In this document: piece after piece, positions 1 through 11,631 of the stretch
Layout of the letters: each line of letters starts with the position of its first letter
Position numbering within the stretch: the stretch's first letter is position 1
Origin: Aradus depressus
Lineage: Eukaryota; Arthropoda; Insecta; Hemiptera; Aradidae
Reading direction: 5' to 3'
DNA length: 64,000 bases
Assembly: GCA_963662175.1 (NCBI GenBank)
Contig: OY759224.1
Span: 28,777,489-28,841,488, forward strand
Notes under the pieces: generated by a model
Seen by the model: only the letters and a program-made list of their open reading frames with translations
The model's database searches: none
Told to the model about the DNA's origin: nothing
Translations under genes and position numbers: made by a program

Positions 1-87
1 ATCATTACAATTATGAATACATATTGATTTTTTTTTATAATTTTGATTAAGTTGGCTGATTTTAAGGAAGGGATGTTTTGACTTTAG

Positions 88-358
88 GAATGGGAGACTC
101 AGCCTCTAGTGCTCGCCCTGAGCGCTTCCTTCAGATGTGCAACGATGACCCTCATCATCCTATAACCAACATGATGATGCAGTTGGCCAGCAGTAACTGG
201 GTTGTAGCTAATGTGACCACTCCCGCTAACTACTTTCATATACTCCGGAGACAGATGAAGTTAAACTTCAGAAAGCCACTCATCCTCTTCACACATAAGA
301 AAATATACAAAAGACATGATATTTTCTCACAGAGGGAAGAATTTTTAAATAAAACAAG
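88..358 (+). CDS. Ogdh: OGDH-family E1, penultimate exon (partial gene)
   Basis: Encodes part of the thiamine-diphosphate-dependent E1 subunit of the mitochondrial 2-oxoglutarate dehydrogenase complex (TCA cycle, oxidative decarboxylation of 2-oxoglutarate). The frame reads G-M-G-D then SSARPERFLQMCNDDP, the E1 family signature, followed by NWVVANVTTPANYFHILRRQ and FRKPLILFT, all typical of the C-terminal pyrimidine-binding/transketolase-like part. The start is a splice acceptor (TTTAG at 83-87), not the ATG at 78 or 90. The codon G|GA is split with the upstream exon, which is outside the window. The donor AG|GTGAAC follows 358 and splits an Arg codon completed at 2055. The intron 359-2054 holds SINE family A fragments near 811-890 and 1377-1450. 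A DHTKD1-type or duplicated OGDH-like paralogue is possible, but the motifs fit OGDH better. Confidence 0.85.
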
Positions 359-2054
359 GTGAACGTTAATATTGTTATTATTATTGTCAATATTTCACAC
401 TTTAAAGTCTCTAGTTAGTTATTATGACTCATGCCCTGGCTTTAACTATAAGGACCATCGCTTAACCTTCCTTCACTCGCGCCGTTTTTTAATTTGGTCA
501 CTCGCGCGTTTGATTTCTTTATGTATTACTTACTATTATCTGACAAAAAAAGTAAAACTTAGTAATTCAAATGTATGTTATTTTTTTAGTTAGTAAGTAA
601 TCCACTAATGGTATGCTTGAATACCAATTGTCGCACGTTAGGTGTCTGTTTCCTCTTTGATGTATTTTATTATTATATTGTATTTTAACTAATAAATATA
701 ACATGGTGAAGAATTAATGTACATTGAAATGTATCAAAATCAAAGATAAAAGATACTTATATTTTGCTCTAGGTGAATATACGTTTCAGCAACATTTAGA
801 ACTCCTAAAGTAGATTCGGGGACATGTTCACCAGAGCAACGAAAGTGCGCTCTGGTAGTAGGCGATATGACCTTGTAGTTAGTGTAGTATCTTAGGTACT
901 ACTTAGGAAGCTACATGGATGTCCCCAGAGATTTCATATGTATTTAAGCTGTCTGTGACGTCGAAGGAGGTAATAACTCTCAGAGTTAATCTCAGAAACT
1001 ATCGTAGGTCTATTTTCCTTAAATTGAGGAGAGAAGGAGCTTCTACAAAATGCATAAGTTTCAGAAACGTTTGAACAAAATGTCAGTTTATGTTCTTTAT
1101 TTATTTGTTTCTCAGAAATAAGTATAATATGACTATATTAAGAATCGCAGACATATTCTAAAAATGTATAATATGGCTAATACTCGCGTGTTTGATTATT
1201 TCCAAAATATGCGACTGAGGAAAGAAACTAGGAAAAACCCACCCCCAACTTATAGTCAAGGGTAGTCTAAATATAGATTGCAAGGGGTTGAACAGGTCAA
1301 CAAATCGCCTCCCTTTTCCTGAAAAGGAAAAATTTGAACAAATTTGAAAAAATCAAACAGTGCGAGTGGCGGAAGGTTAAAGTCCCATCCAAAGGATGGC
1401 ATGCTTAAATTTTTTTTACCTCCCAGATAAAAAAAACTAAGGACCTCGGCCATTTTATAACAATACTTATTATTCATCAACTTAATCTATCGACATCCAT
1501 ATCGTCAGATTTGCCTCATTATTTTCATCATTGTTATGTGTTGTTATTGGCCTAGATAGGCCTAGGTCACATTCAGTATCATGCACATTATTTTCTTTAA
1601 AATCTATAAATGTAATGATTGTTTTATGGCCACTAAAGTAAAAAACATAAATTTTAGACTCGAATCTTTTCTACGAACCTTGCAAAACAGTGTCTATAGT
1701 TGTGCCACGTTTATGTTGATAATCTCTTGTTGTAGTTAACTTTGGATCATTAACCATTCTCTGTTTAAATGTGTCAAAAAGAAACTTAATCAATGGCTTG
1801 GCTCTCTCTTTTACCAACTCACTGCCAGTGTTGTCCTTTTCTAGAATAATGATCATAACTCAAAAAGTACTGCTTACATCAGTGGCCCGTAATCGGAGGG
1901 AAGTAGTTCGGGAAATTTCGAGTTGTGGCGTTTTTTTGTGAGAATTTCACTTAACTTTTTGTGTTTTTTTGAGTTGTGTCACTTTTTGTGTGTTCATGGG
2001 TTGTGAAGTTTGTTATTTTTTTCTTAATAATTTTTTTATGTTTTTATTTTTCAG

Positions 2055-2490
2055 GTTTATAGTTTACTTCGGTGACAAAGACATTAAATATGAAGAGGTT
2101 CAGAAAATTCTTCTATGCACAGGACGGGTTTACTACGACTTGATTGCCGAACGTGACAAATACCCAGAGAAGAAGAGACAAATCGCCATTTGTCGTGTGG
2201 AACAAATCAGTCCATTTCCCTATGAGGAGATGATGAAGGATTTGGGAAACTTTAGTGGGGGGGCCCAGGTGACCTGGGTGCAAGAAGAGCATCGAAACCA
2301 GGGCTGGTGGGCTTATGTGAGACCCAGGATCCTGACAACACTGCTCATGATTAAAGAGAAGAACCCTGAGTTTGGTGTCAGAGCAGAGGTGTACTATGTG
2401 GGACGTCCTACCTCTCCTCTCACGGCCACTGACTGCTCGCAACTGTACGCTGCGGAGAAGGAGGCCTTCCTCAACCAGGCTATGAATTAA
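2055..2490 (+). CDS. Ogdh: OGDH-family E1, terminal exon with stop
   Basis: Last coding exon of the E1 gene. The acceptor is TTTTTCAG at 2047-2054. Joining to 358 restores ACA AG|G TTT (T-R-F) in frame. The protein continues with VQKILLCTGRVYYDL, RVEQISPFPYEEM, VTWVQEEHRNQGWWAYVRPR and VYYVGRPTSPLTAT. These are the conserved blocks of the E1 C-terminal domain (CTG-KVYYDL, EQ-SPFP, QEEH-N-G, Y-GR). The stop TAA is at 2488-2490 after ...LNQAMN. The two exons give about 235 residues of a protein usually near 1,000. An apparent in-frame ATG at 1969 lies in the intron and is not the start. There is a moderate insertion (EKNPEFGVRAE) before YYVGR. Confidence 0.9.
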
Positions 2491-2520
2491 TAACATACAC
2501 AAAATAATAATAAAAATGAA

Positions 2521-2526
2521 AATAAA
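2521..2526 (+). promoter_or_regulatory. Polyadenylation signal of the OGDH gene
   Basis: A canonical AATAAA sits 31 bp after the stop codon in AT-rich sequence, the right position for a short 3' UTR. The poly(A) site itself cannot be seen. Confidence 0.6.
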
Positions 2527-2582
2527 CGTATATATGTTTTGTTTGAGGAAATGTAATGTTACCTGAGAAAATTAATTAATAG

Positions 2583-2840
2583 TGTGTGATGTATAAAATT
2601 ACACACATTGTAATTATTAATAATATATTATAAAATTAATTATATTTACTGGTACAAAAAAAAAAAAAACATCTCTTAGAAATGAAGTTACTTAATTAGA
2701 GAATAAATATATGAAGTCGCATTTAGTTTTAAAACGAACTAAAGAATGAAGACCATCGATACGCAAAGGTACTTTTATTTATATGTACATATATATGCCC
2801 AAAATAACATTTGATATAGTTTCAAGTAATTAGTTTGTAA
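2583..2840 (+). repeat. Partial copy of the AT-rich 0.7-0.8 kb element (family D)
   Basis: Begins tgtgtgatgtataaaat and ends near a Tttgtaagatttttt stretch. It aligns with the first half of the copy at 41310 and with the reverse complement of the copies ending near 38830 and 39970. It contains the shared core rcatttwgttttaaaa followed by ggtacttttatttat. Confidence 0.6.
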
Positions 2841-2879
2841 GATTTTTTAAAAATTGTAAGTACTTTTTACAAGGCAAGG

Positions 2880-3110
2880 CCCCCCTGAGGACTCATCTTC
2901 TGGAATGCTATTCAGATCCTCCAGCGATTTTTCATTAATTTCGTCAGTTGAGTGAATTCTCTGCCCTTTTAAGGGTCTCTTGAGTCTCGGAAACAGGAAA
3001 AAGTCCGCAGGGACCCAGGTCTGGTGAGTATGGGGGAAAGGACAGGCGCGTTGTCTGGTGCAACAGCTCAGGTCTGTTCCTTCTCACAATATGTGCGGAA
3101 AAGTGTCTGT
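2880..3110 (-). pseudogene. Mariner-type transposase C-terminal relic
   Basis: Reading the - strand gives PPYSPDLGPCG in one frame. After a one-base shift comes ADFFLFPRLKRPLKGQRIHS, then TDEINEKSLEDLNSIPEDES. This is the conserved last third of a mariner transposase (HPPYSPDLAPCDFFLFPKLK), carrying the final catalytic Asp region. The frame is broken and the N-terminal two thirds are absent, so it is a dead fragment in the intergenic space between the OGDH and CLCA genes. Confidence 0.75.
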
Positions 3111-3131
3111 AAATATATAATAAAAAGTGAA

Positions 3132-3420
3132 GGCGCCGGTAGCTTAGTAGGATGCGTGCTTGCTTACTGAGCTCAAGATCCAGGCCCTTAGTTTTTTTTT
3201 ATCTAGGAGGTCAAGAACCTTGAGCACACCATCCTTCGGATGGGACGTTAAGCGATGGTTCCAAGCCTGTATGATGTCAGGTACTCGTTACTCTCGGTGA
3301 ATAAAAATTGAGGGTAGGCAAAATTTAGAACTCTCATAGTAGAGGCGGGCTCTTGTCCACCATGGAAGAGCGCTAGGCGATATGGCCTCATAGATGAAGA
3401 CCGGGCATGAATAGCATAAT
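3132..3420 (+). repeat. SINE family A, near full length
   Basis: Starts ggcgccggtagcttagtagg (tRNA-like head with A-box), then the cttcggatgggacgttaagc body and the cgctaggcgatatgg 3' part. The B-box region is damaged. Confidence 0.85.
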
Positions 3421-4008
3421 AACTAATCTGTCATAAAAAGTCAAGAGGTTTTATGAAGTGATAATAATGCACATTAGCATTGCATTAATTCCATTTATTT
3501 TTGCATTTAGGAAACTCTTCTAAATAGGAAAAAAAAAACTAATTTTGTCCCTACATTATCAGAAATGATGATTTGCCTTTGTCAGGTAAAATTATAAGTT
3601 TATTGGCGGTAAAAAGATTTAAAAATGCATTCTCGACTGCACAAATTTTTAAAAACCACCATATTTCTTACTATTATATATTTTTTTGATTTTGTTTATG
3701 CTTAAACTGAAATATTTGTAAATGTTCTGTTAAGACACGACTCCCCCTCCTGGACTTGCCAGGGGACAGGGTGCCACAGCCTTAGATAATTTCAAGTAAA
3801 CTGAGAATTGTATAAATATGACAATCTAGCAAACTTAAATGTCACTTTAGAATTTTTTTGAACCTTGTACACTTTTTGTTCTATTGTCCCTCTTTGTGTA
3901 TCCCCAGGCAAACATTTCTTCACAATTATCTCACTAATAAACCAAAATTCGTCTCAAAAGCAATTGTGTACCTTTTTGATAATGTAGGTGTTGAAAAAAT
4001 ATAATATT

Positions 4009-4206
4009 AGGTTAGGTTTTATGACTCATATCGCCTACTACCAGAGCGCTCTTTCGTCACTCTGGTGGACATGAGCCCGACTCTACTGTGGGAGTCCTAA
4101 ATTTTGCCTACCCTAAATTTTTATTCATCTAGGTTAGGGGTCTTTAACGAGTACCTGACATCGTACAGGCTCGGGACCATCGCTTAACGTCCCATCCGAA
4201 GGGATA
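4009..4206 (-). repeat. SINE family A, 5'-truncated
   Basis: Reverse-complement SINE body ending at ...cgtcccatccgaagggat. The tRNA-like head is missing. It begins with the attaggttaggttttatga tail shared by other copies. Confidence 0.85.
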
Positions 4207-4639
4207 ATATACTATTATTTATTTCTTATAAGATATATATTATTTTTTAAGTTTTCATTTTTGTGTTATGACTACTACTATTTTCCTTTATCAAGGGTCA
4301 TATTTTGTTTTATATAATTTTGAATGGTTTTTGTATCCTGGTTGCTTGCACTATTTCTGTTAAAGAGCATGTCCATCTTTATTATTTTAATATCATTTGT
4401 TTCTTTTTATTTAGTTTCTATTACTTATTGGTTACAATTATATATTATATATTTTTTTTTTCTTGTCATTAAATTTGAATATGTATAGTCTAAAAAAAAC
4501 ATTCATTGCCATAATAAGCTTTGTACTTTAGTGCAATCAAATGTTTATCTTATCTATCTTATATTTTTTTGATTTTGTTTATGTTTAAAATCAAATATTT
4601 TTAAATGTTCTGCTAAGGCACGACTCCCGCTGCCATTGT

Positions 4640-4800
4640 ATAAATACGACCTAGCTACATAGTACTGAAAAAAAAAAAATAACAATAAAAAAAAAAATAA
4701 ATAAAAAAAAAAAAAAAAAGTTACAAAACAGCAAGGAAGAATATATATACAAAAAATGAGTAAAAAGAATATTAATGAAAAAAAAAAAAAAAAAAAAGTA
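4640..4800. repeat. A-rich low-complexity tract
   Basis: A succession of poly(A) runs interrupted by short AT words. No coding potential. It probably represents decayed retroposon tails. Confidence 0.7.
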
Positions 4801-4829
4801 GGTGTGTGTAATTTTATTCCTTATCATCT

Positions 4830-5095
4830 ATCATGCATTGTCAGCTAGTACATAGGACTATAGACTTATAAGATATGCTTTGCAGCTCTGTCGTAAAAAT
4901 TCAACTACACTGTAATAGCTGTGTGTTTGGCCTCCTTACGTAGATCTCACTGTGACTGCTCCCAGATCGCAGCGGGAATGTGCCGTTCTCCTAGAGTCTC
5001 TTAGCTGGGCCCCGGGATAGTCGGTCCGTCATCATGTTGTCTCTCTGGTCCGCCCTGATCTGCCTCCAATTATATGACTGCATATTATGACTACC
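4830..5095. other. Unassigned segment of higher GC
   Basis: A locally GC-richer stretch (for example gctgggccccgggatagtcg) between A-rich tracts. No open frame longer than about 40 codons was recognised, and no similarity to other repeats in the window. It could be the 3' end of an unrecognised retroelement. Confidence 0.25.
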
Positions 5096-5282
5096 TATTT
5101 TTCTTATTTTTTGTTATTATTTTCTTAAAAAAAAGGGGGAAAAAAAAAAAAAAAAAAAATACACATATATATATACCTATATGTATATATAGATATAGTG
5201 AGCGATACTGTAAAATACGCTAGACTGGCGCTATGACCCTGGCTGTTGCGTGCCAAACAAAAACCCAAATACTACTACTAGT

Positions 5283-5400
5283 ACTGATGCATGTATATAT
5301 TTTTGTGGAATTGGACAGTAAAAAAGTTAATCAGGTTCATTGTTTTCATTTATTTTATTACCTTTCCAATATATCGACACACATCGCAGAAATGTATTCA
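5283..5400 (+). repeat. Penelope-type terminus fragment
   Basis: Contains tatatttttgtggaattgga followed by an aaaagttaatcag...gcagaaatgtattc block. The same succession occurs near 22495-22590 and, more weakly, at 54540. It is a terminal segment of the Penelope-like family and is non-coding. Confidence 0.45.
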
Positions 5401-5619
5401 CAAATCAACATTAAACAATATATTTTTCGGCGAACATTCATTAGCATTTATGTAATAGCATTTTTTTTATTCTAATTTGTAAAAACGAGTAGTCATTTTT
5501 TTTTCCTTCAAAATTTGTTTTTGGCGTCATTTTGTCCAACAATAAATTGTCTTTGTTGTACCTTTTTTTTTTTTTTTTTTTTTTTTAGAAAAACGCCTAT
5601 CATTGATATTTATATTTAA

Positions 5620-5903
5620 AAGGGTCGGTTCGCGCCTAGGCCCTTCGGTTTTTTTTTTTTCTGAGAGGTGAAATAACTTTGAGTCTGTCGTCCTTCGGAT
5701 GGGACATTAAGCGAGTCTCAGGCCTTTACAATGTCAGGTACTCTTTAAACACTCTTACTCTAGGGGAATAACCCGAATAATGGCGAAATGTACTTCTTCC
5801 ACAGTAGAGTCAAGAGACTAAATAAGAGCGACGAAAGAGCGCTCTGGTAGTAGGCGATATGACCTCGTATTTAAAACCCGGGCATGAGTCACAATAACTA
5901 CCT
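5620..5903 (+). repeat. SINE family A, head damaged
   Basis: The body cttcggatgggacattaagc and the tail gctctggtagtaggcgatat...cccgggcatgagtcacaata are intact. The tRNA-like head is mostly gone. Confidence 0.8.
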
Positions 5904-6363
5904 CATCTATAAACTGCCAAAAAACTAACTAAACTTCGTTCGTTTTACTAACTTCCCCGGCTGTCTCGCCGTTTCCTATCCCTTTTGTATTATTTTCTGT
6001 GTATTGTTTCCTCGATATCGCCTGTTTTTCCAATCAGAAAAGAAACAAATAACGGATCATTCAGGAAATTTATGCGTAATTTTTTTATAAGGAAACCTCG
6101 TTTTGTTCTTCAATGTCTGATTTTATAGTTTGGCTGCCTGGGAATTAATGGGTTAACGTGAAGAGAGCAACAACTTTAGATCTGACAGCAATCCCTCGTA
6201 AAATGTTTTTTGTCGCAAAACTCAAAATGTGTGTCACTTTTCCTGAAAAACTGTAGATCATATTTAGGGAAATGTTGCCGCTCAACTGAGATGTCGCACT
6301 CTTCTCGTTTGGGTCCACTACGTTATCGAAAAATGCCAAAGTGACTTGGCTAGAGTTGGACAC

Positions 6364-6500
6364 TACTCAAGTGCATCCAATTTTTTTTTTTTAGTAATGA
6401 GTATAAAAAGTATTTGAGTACAAATCAACTCAAAAAAAGTTGAGTACATGTAGTCAAGTACATATGTACTCGAGTACTTACTTTTGTGTAAGTATTGTTG
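6364..6500. repeat. Palindromic fragment resembling hAT-type non-autonomous elements
   Basis: Repeated and mirrored tactcgagtac / gagtacatgta words (ttgagtacaaatcaactc and agtacatatgtactcgagta) suggest a decayed palindromic element. The class assignment is weak. Confidence 0.3.
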
Positions 6501-6516
6501 CCATTATAGTTTGAAA

Positions 6517-6519
<3 letters not shown>

Positions 6520-6564
<45 letters not shown>

Positions 6565-6776
6565 CGTGCTTGTCTACTGAGCTCATAATGGCGAATTCAA
6601 AACCCGGCCTTGAGAACGCCGTCTTTCGGACGACACGTCAAGCGATGGTCTCGAACCTATATCAGGTACTCGTTAAAGACACCCACCCACAGTAGAGTCG
6701 GGCTCATGTCCACCAGAATGACGAAAAAGTGCTCTGGTAGTAGGCGATATGACCTCGTAGTTAAAACCCGGACAAC
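6520..6776 (+). repeat. (AT)n microsatellite joined to SINE family A
   Basis: An AT dinucleotide run at about 6521-6562 runs directly into the SINE at gcgtgcttgtctactgagct. The SINE lacks its first 20 bases and continues to ...gtaggcgatatgacctcgta. The microsatellite replaces the SINE 5' end, so it probably expanded within or beside it. Confidence 0.75.
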
Positions 6777-6869
6777 TAACAAAACAACTAACTTTCATTG
6801 CGATATTACTCAAGTAGGTCTGCTCATATTATATTTAAGGTTCCAATAAATAAAAAATCGTTATTATAA

Positions 6870-8770
6870 AAAAAGTGTATCAATTTTTTTTATTTACATC
6901 ATGCAACAATTCTTTACATGTGACATTTACATACATTTAATAGACGAGAAAAAATTATACACATACATTTAAAGAAAATACTAAATTGCAGAAATACACA
7001 TTATGCATTGAATTAATATATACATCTATCATTGATAAAAAGTGAAATTTCTATTATAAACTGCTCAATAATATTAAAAATCAAAGAAGTGTTTATATTG
7101 TGATGAAATTCGTAATATGTTAAGTACATTGATATTGTTAATAACAACAGAATTAAAATATTATTCAACAATGAGAGAGATCTAATATCTGCATTAACTA
7201 ATTTTTTATATTTTTTTACTGTCATTAATATTTAAACATTAATTCAATACAGCTATAATTATCTTATATCTACTTACATTTATTATTTTTTAATTATAAT
7301 ACACTCAATTAATATACAAACAAAAAAATTGTCAAAAAAAAAAATATATATATATAAACAAAATTTATACAAAAAAAAAATTTAATAATTCCATTTTGAC
7401 TAGAAACAAATTTGTGGCACAATTTATGCAAAAATTTATAAATATCTTTTAATCCTTGGAAAATATACAATATATGAATACAAAATACAATAAAATAATA
7501 TGTACAAATAAAATTTATTTACAATTTAGGTAAAAAATACAAAATAACTCCTAATAGAAAAATGCCCAATTTCAGTCAAAATCATTATTAAAATAAAATA
7601 ATGAAAATATTATGATGGATCAATCTCTTGTATTTTTGACCAATATATTATTTTGATCAATAATCTTCAGAAATAATTGCCAAAGCAGAAAAGTAAATAA
7701 AAATTTTTACAATTAAATCTTTACTTAATTTTTGTAGAAAAATATAACTTAAAAGTGATTCTTCTAAAGAAATTTTACCAAATGATTTTACAAGAAATGA
7801 GTTCAAATTATCAAGGATAGATAGACGTGTATTTTCAAAATTTTATCCATAATCCCCCCAAAAAATAAGGGCTAAACTTTCTTGTTTCAATGGCAGCTTT
7901 GCTTTTTCGCAAAACTTCAGTCCTGGCCATAGTGATATTTCCTCTAATCTTTTTTGTAAGGAATCAATTTTGTGCGATAATCTCATTTTCGCCATTTTTT
8001 TAGGTAAAGAAATTTTTGCAAAAACACGCCTTAAAGCCTTCTTACCGATATTTGACTCCATTATATTTTTATAATGCAGAAAAAAAAAATATATACATAA
8101 TATTATTGTTACCAACGAAATGCAGGGTCTGGAAGCAAAACCAACAATATTCTTTCTTATTTTTATGGTTTTTGGAAATTTAATATTCATTCTATAATTA
8201 ATTTCTGATAATTGAAAAGCCTATTAACAAAATACACTAGAACTCTCTTAATTATTTTTCAATAAAAAATATTTTGGATATGAGAAAAATGAACTATAAA
8301 TAATTTAGTACATTTTGAAAGGAAAATAGTCACGGAACTAAAAAAGAGGCACCAGAGAGACCTTGCGATGGATATTTGCGAACTCCTATCTGAGCTTCCA
8401 AATTAGACAACTATTTAATTCTCTGCACTTCACAAAACTATCTAAATGCTTAGCCTTATGTAGCCTTTTTACTTCGCTACAGCAACCTCGGCCTTGAGCG
8501 CATTAAAATCCCCACAGACCTGCCTCTGGCTTCCACGACTTTCCTGGGGATCCTACGTTATCAGCCATCCATGACCCTCGCGCTCGAAAGGCCATATAGA
8601 AAAAAAATATATAGGAAATAAAACTGTTTTACTAAAATTTCACACACTTAACATATGTAAATATTAGTAAAAAAAATTCTCTCAATTATAAATTACCCAA
8701 TTTAGTTCAATTTTGATTACCTATATATGCTATTTTTCGTATTTGTTATTTTTTTTTTTTTTTATAACGC
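6870..8770. other. AT-rich region downstream of the CLCA stop
   Basis: About 1.9 kb with few recognised repeats, lying 3' of the CLCA gene. It may contain that gene's 3' UTR. On the - strand, TTTATT at 7511-7516 (AATAAA reversed) is one possible poly(A) signal but is 1.7 kb from the stop. A 115-codon - strand ORF at 7843-8190 (one hydrophobic stretch, then a Lys-rich segment) has no family I recognise. A GDFNA-like remnant near 8500 on the - strand hints at LINE endonuclease debris but is too short to call. Confidence 0.4.
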
Positions 8771-8869
8771 CCACTCTTATGGAAATTTCTTTCTTTGGGC
8801 TGTTAGAAAGGGTCGACCATTTTTTACTATGATATCACAGAGGCGGGCTATGTTACCGGAGTTATTTAA

Positions 8870-8985
8870 CAAACAACCATTGCTCCGCGAGAGATGTTTT
8901 ATGTATGAAATAAAACTCTCCCCTCGAACAGGATTTGAATCCGCGCGCGTGGTGGGTCCATGCAACCAATGCCCTACGTTTTATG
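8870..8985 (-). repeat. SINE family B, degraded
   Basis: On the - strand, acgtagggcattggttgcat...ggattcaaatcctgttcgag...gagttttatttca matches the copies near 39.3 and 35.0 kb, which have a tRNA-like head with a B-box-like ggttcgaatcc. Confidence 0.6.
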
Positions 8986-9221
8986 TTGAATGAATTGCTT
9001 CTTTTGCTTCCCATTTGTCAACCTTCAAAAATATTATAAATTGTTTGATTGTCTTTTAACCTTCGAAAATATCAATTTAGATCAAAAATGGAGATCGCTA
9101 GTTTTGCTTCATCCCTCAACTGTTCGTCATAGAAACGTGAGCATTAATTACAATAAAGAAACATTTATATGATGAGCTTTGCCACAAACAAAAACAAAAA
9201 AGATCATGGAGAAAAACCATT

Positions 9222-10504
9222 TTATACCATCGTGACGTTCCTCCTCTTTCGCTCGCTGCTATTGACAGAGCTCATGGACCCCTGGATACTGGGACTGTAG
9301 ATATTGTGACTCGCCTGGTAACTCATGAACTGATTGGGGGGCGGCAAATGAGCGGTGGTCGTCTGTCCGTAGATGTCCTGAGTCTGTTGGTAGGCAGGAA
9401 GGGGAGGGATCGGAGGCGGATAATAACCGCCCCCGTAGTCCTCCATCTGTCCGTAGGGGCTTTGTCGTCGTTCGTGTTCGTGAAGAAGTTGTGAGGCGGT
9501 CCATGACTGATATGGACTGAGGGTTTTCTCACGAACAAGTGTATTATTCCGGGTGTCATACTCGTTAATAACAGACAAATGGCCGTTTCCATTGGTGTAA
9601 GTTCCTTGACCAGGGGATAGATTGCCATTTTGAACAGAACCTTCATAGGGTGTCAAACTGTACCTCTTGTTTGGATCATCTTCCACTCTAACTTCGTACT
9701 GAGGCAATGTTGTCATCTGAGGACTCATGTCATAATTATTCGAATTAATCGGAAGCGAAATATTCATATTTCCATTACTGTTATTATCAGTCGGCACAAT
9801 GGAAACGTTTAAAGGTTTCTCAGGATGATTAGCTTTCGTCTCCTTTTTCGCTCTTTTTCTTAAACAAAAATAACAATAAATTACAATAGCAATCCCCAAA
9901 ATTAACAAACCTATAATAACAGGTAATATAAGTTCAAGATTGAGCTCAAAAGATTCAGCCAAATTCGGGATAGCGCTTTCTTCTTGTTGAGGCCACATTG
10001 GTGCCATGGTCGATGTTGTTGTGGAAATTGGTGGCGGTGGTGGAGGCGATGGTACATTAACTCGAACCCAATTTGAAATTGGACCAGGTCTAGCTGTATC
10101 ACTCAAATCTGAATATCCACGAATAGCGAAATAGAGTGTCTGATCCAAAAGAGACGGGTTTCTGGTGAAGTCAAGACTGAAAGTTGTCTCAGAGCCAGGC
10201 GCAAGAGGAAATGGAGTACCATAAGGCCAAGCAGCACCCGAATTGAAACTATCAATAATATCGCCGATTCCAAGGGCATAGCGGAGTTCATACTTTGCGA
10301 CTGGTTTCCCACCCATGTCCGGTGATGTCCAGATGAGACGTGCCTTCAGATCCGCTGGCAGGATGACAGATCGCAGATCGCCCACTCGTCCAGAGACTGA
10401 CTCTGACTTGGCTACGTACACGGTGAGTGGAGGCAGCAGTCTCTGGAATGGGGAGAGAGGCTCCACTGTCGGGGCTGGCATGCTGCTGCCACAGCAAGGA
10501 ACTT
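9222..10504 (-). CDS. CLCA-family protein, last exon (membrane anchor and tail)
   Basis: Terminal exon: acceptor TTTTGCAG just above 10504, stop TAA at 9222-9224. It supplies 426 residues. First comes a fibronectin-III/beta-sandwich-like extracellular segment (ARLIWTSPDMGGKPVAKYEL ... YFAIRGYSDLSDTARPGPIS), where vertebrate CLCAs have a comparable LSWTAPG...YEIR...YVAIRA block. A Pro/Thr-rich linker (six prolines) follows, then one hydrophobic helix (LILPVIIGLLILGIAIVIY) flanked by a basic stop-transfer LRKRAKK. A cytoplasmic tail of about 200 residues, rich in Asn, Tyr and Pro (PPPIPPLP), ends N-V-T-M-V. The last three residues, T-x-V, fit a class I PDZ ligand (inference). The tail is longer than that of the vertebrate CLCAs I know. 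Known CLCAs modulate TMEM16A-type calcium-activated chloride currents and are not channels themselves. Confidence 0.92.
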
Positions 10505-10642
10505 CTGCAAAACGAAACACAACATTATAATATATTTATTTTAACCATTTTAAATTAAACAATTCACAACTCCTAAATATATTCAACAAGATTTTTATAC
10601 ATAAAACTCCAATTCAAATCCCATATCCACCAGAAAGTCACT

Positions 10643-10813
10643 AGATCCCGTTCCTCTGATCTTTACCTCCCTTCCCATAGGACAACAACCTACCACAACT
10701 CCTTCCTTATCCAGGCTAACTCCCTCTGGAACTCTCTCGCTCTCCAGATTCGCTATGCTCCTACTCTTCTTTCATTCATTTATATTTATTGTTCATGTAG
10801 ACGTTTTACTTAG
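10643..10813 (+). pseudogene. LINE reverse transcriptase C-terminal fragment in CLCA intron
   Basis: An open + frame reads RSSDLYLPSHRTTTYHNSFL then IQANSLWNSLALQIRYAPTL and a stop. The pattern (LPxxRTxxYxNSF ... A-LWNSLP) is the usual C-terminal tail of CR1/RTE/jockey-type LINE ORF2. No other part of the element is visible. Antisense to CLCA, inside its last intron. Confidence 0.6.
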
Positions 10814-11472
10814 TTTTAATTGTTTGTGTTAATTTCGTTATAGTGTACATAATTTTAAACTATTATTCGGTCATGATGAAGGTTTGTGGTTTAGTTGGTT
10901 ATAATGTTATATATTTACTTAATTCTATTAGATATAAACTCATTGATAATATAATGTATACATCGATACATTAGTTCAGCAGTGGGACAACTCAAAAAAA
11001 CTCATTTTTAAGTTCATCATTTTCTTATACGAATTTTCACGCTCTTTCATATTCTGAACTTGGATAACTGAAAATACAAAATTGAGAACTTAAAATGTAC
11101 ATAACCTATTATACAATTTTTATTGATAATTTGAAATGTCCATCTATGAATTTGATGTTGTTTCATAAATGTAGTTGCATTCCAATAAGATGAAACGAAA
11201 ACAAGAAGTTCAGAAGCTACTTTTTAAGAAGCGTACGAAAGTTTCAATGAATTTTCTCAAAAATAATTAATTCTGTGATATCCTACTACTTCTGAACTAT
11301 TGTATCGGCATGTCAACATAGGCCTTGAAGAAGTTCAGAAAGTTTATTTTTATCGAGCACAAGCCTCATCTCTCCTCCTTATAAGATGTTAAACCAAAAG
11401 AAACAAACAGCTTATGTTGTTCTAATATAATTAATAATTAATTGATTACTAATTATAATTCCTGAAACTTAC

Positions 11473-11631
11473 TTGTAATGAGAGGTCCTTCGTACTGATG
11501 TCCATACTGCCAAGTGTAAGCAGTGTTGCCATTGTCCGTTACGGTCACTTCAAATGTATAGTCCCCAGAGCCGCCCATACTAGCGCTGAAGTACCGAGAG
11601 TATATACCATCCCCTTTCATCAAATCTGGAT
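11473..11631 (-). CDS. CLCA-family exon (second to last)
   Basis: Acceptor TATTTTCAG, donor A|GTAAGT. Phase 1 at both ends. Joined to its neighbours it reads ...SGSGD-PDLMKGDGIYSRYFSASM...GDYTFEVTVTDNGNTAYTWQ. The KGDGIYSRYF motif is a strong match to vertebrate CLCA (KNDGIYSRYF) and marks the beta-rich region before the C-terminal domain. Confidence 0.92.

Noticed and set aside
78..87. ATG at 78 as a start codon
   Set aside because: The conserved E1 protein continues upstream of this exon, and a TTTAG acceptor sits at 83-87. The Met is intronic.
1969..2054. Apparent N-terminal extension (MSCVTFCVFMGCEVC...) of the second OGDH exon
   Set aside because: It is intron sequence read through: a pyrimidine tract and CAG acceptor end at 2054, and splicing there restores the conserved protein in frame.
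7843..8190. 115-codon - strand ORF as a small membrane protein gene
   Set aside because: No homology recognised, no splice or promoter context, AT-rich sequence downstream of CLCA; could be 3' UTR. Mentioned only within the region entry.
9259..10530. Several short ORFs on both strands over the last CLCA exon
   Set aside because: They overlap a long conserved coding frame and have no domain of their own.
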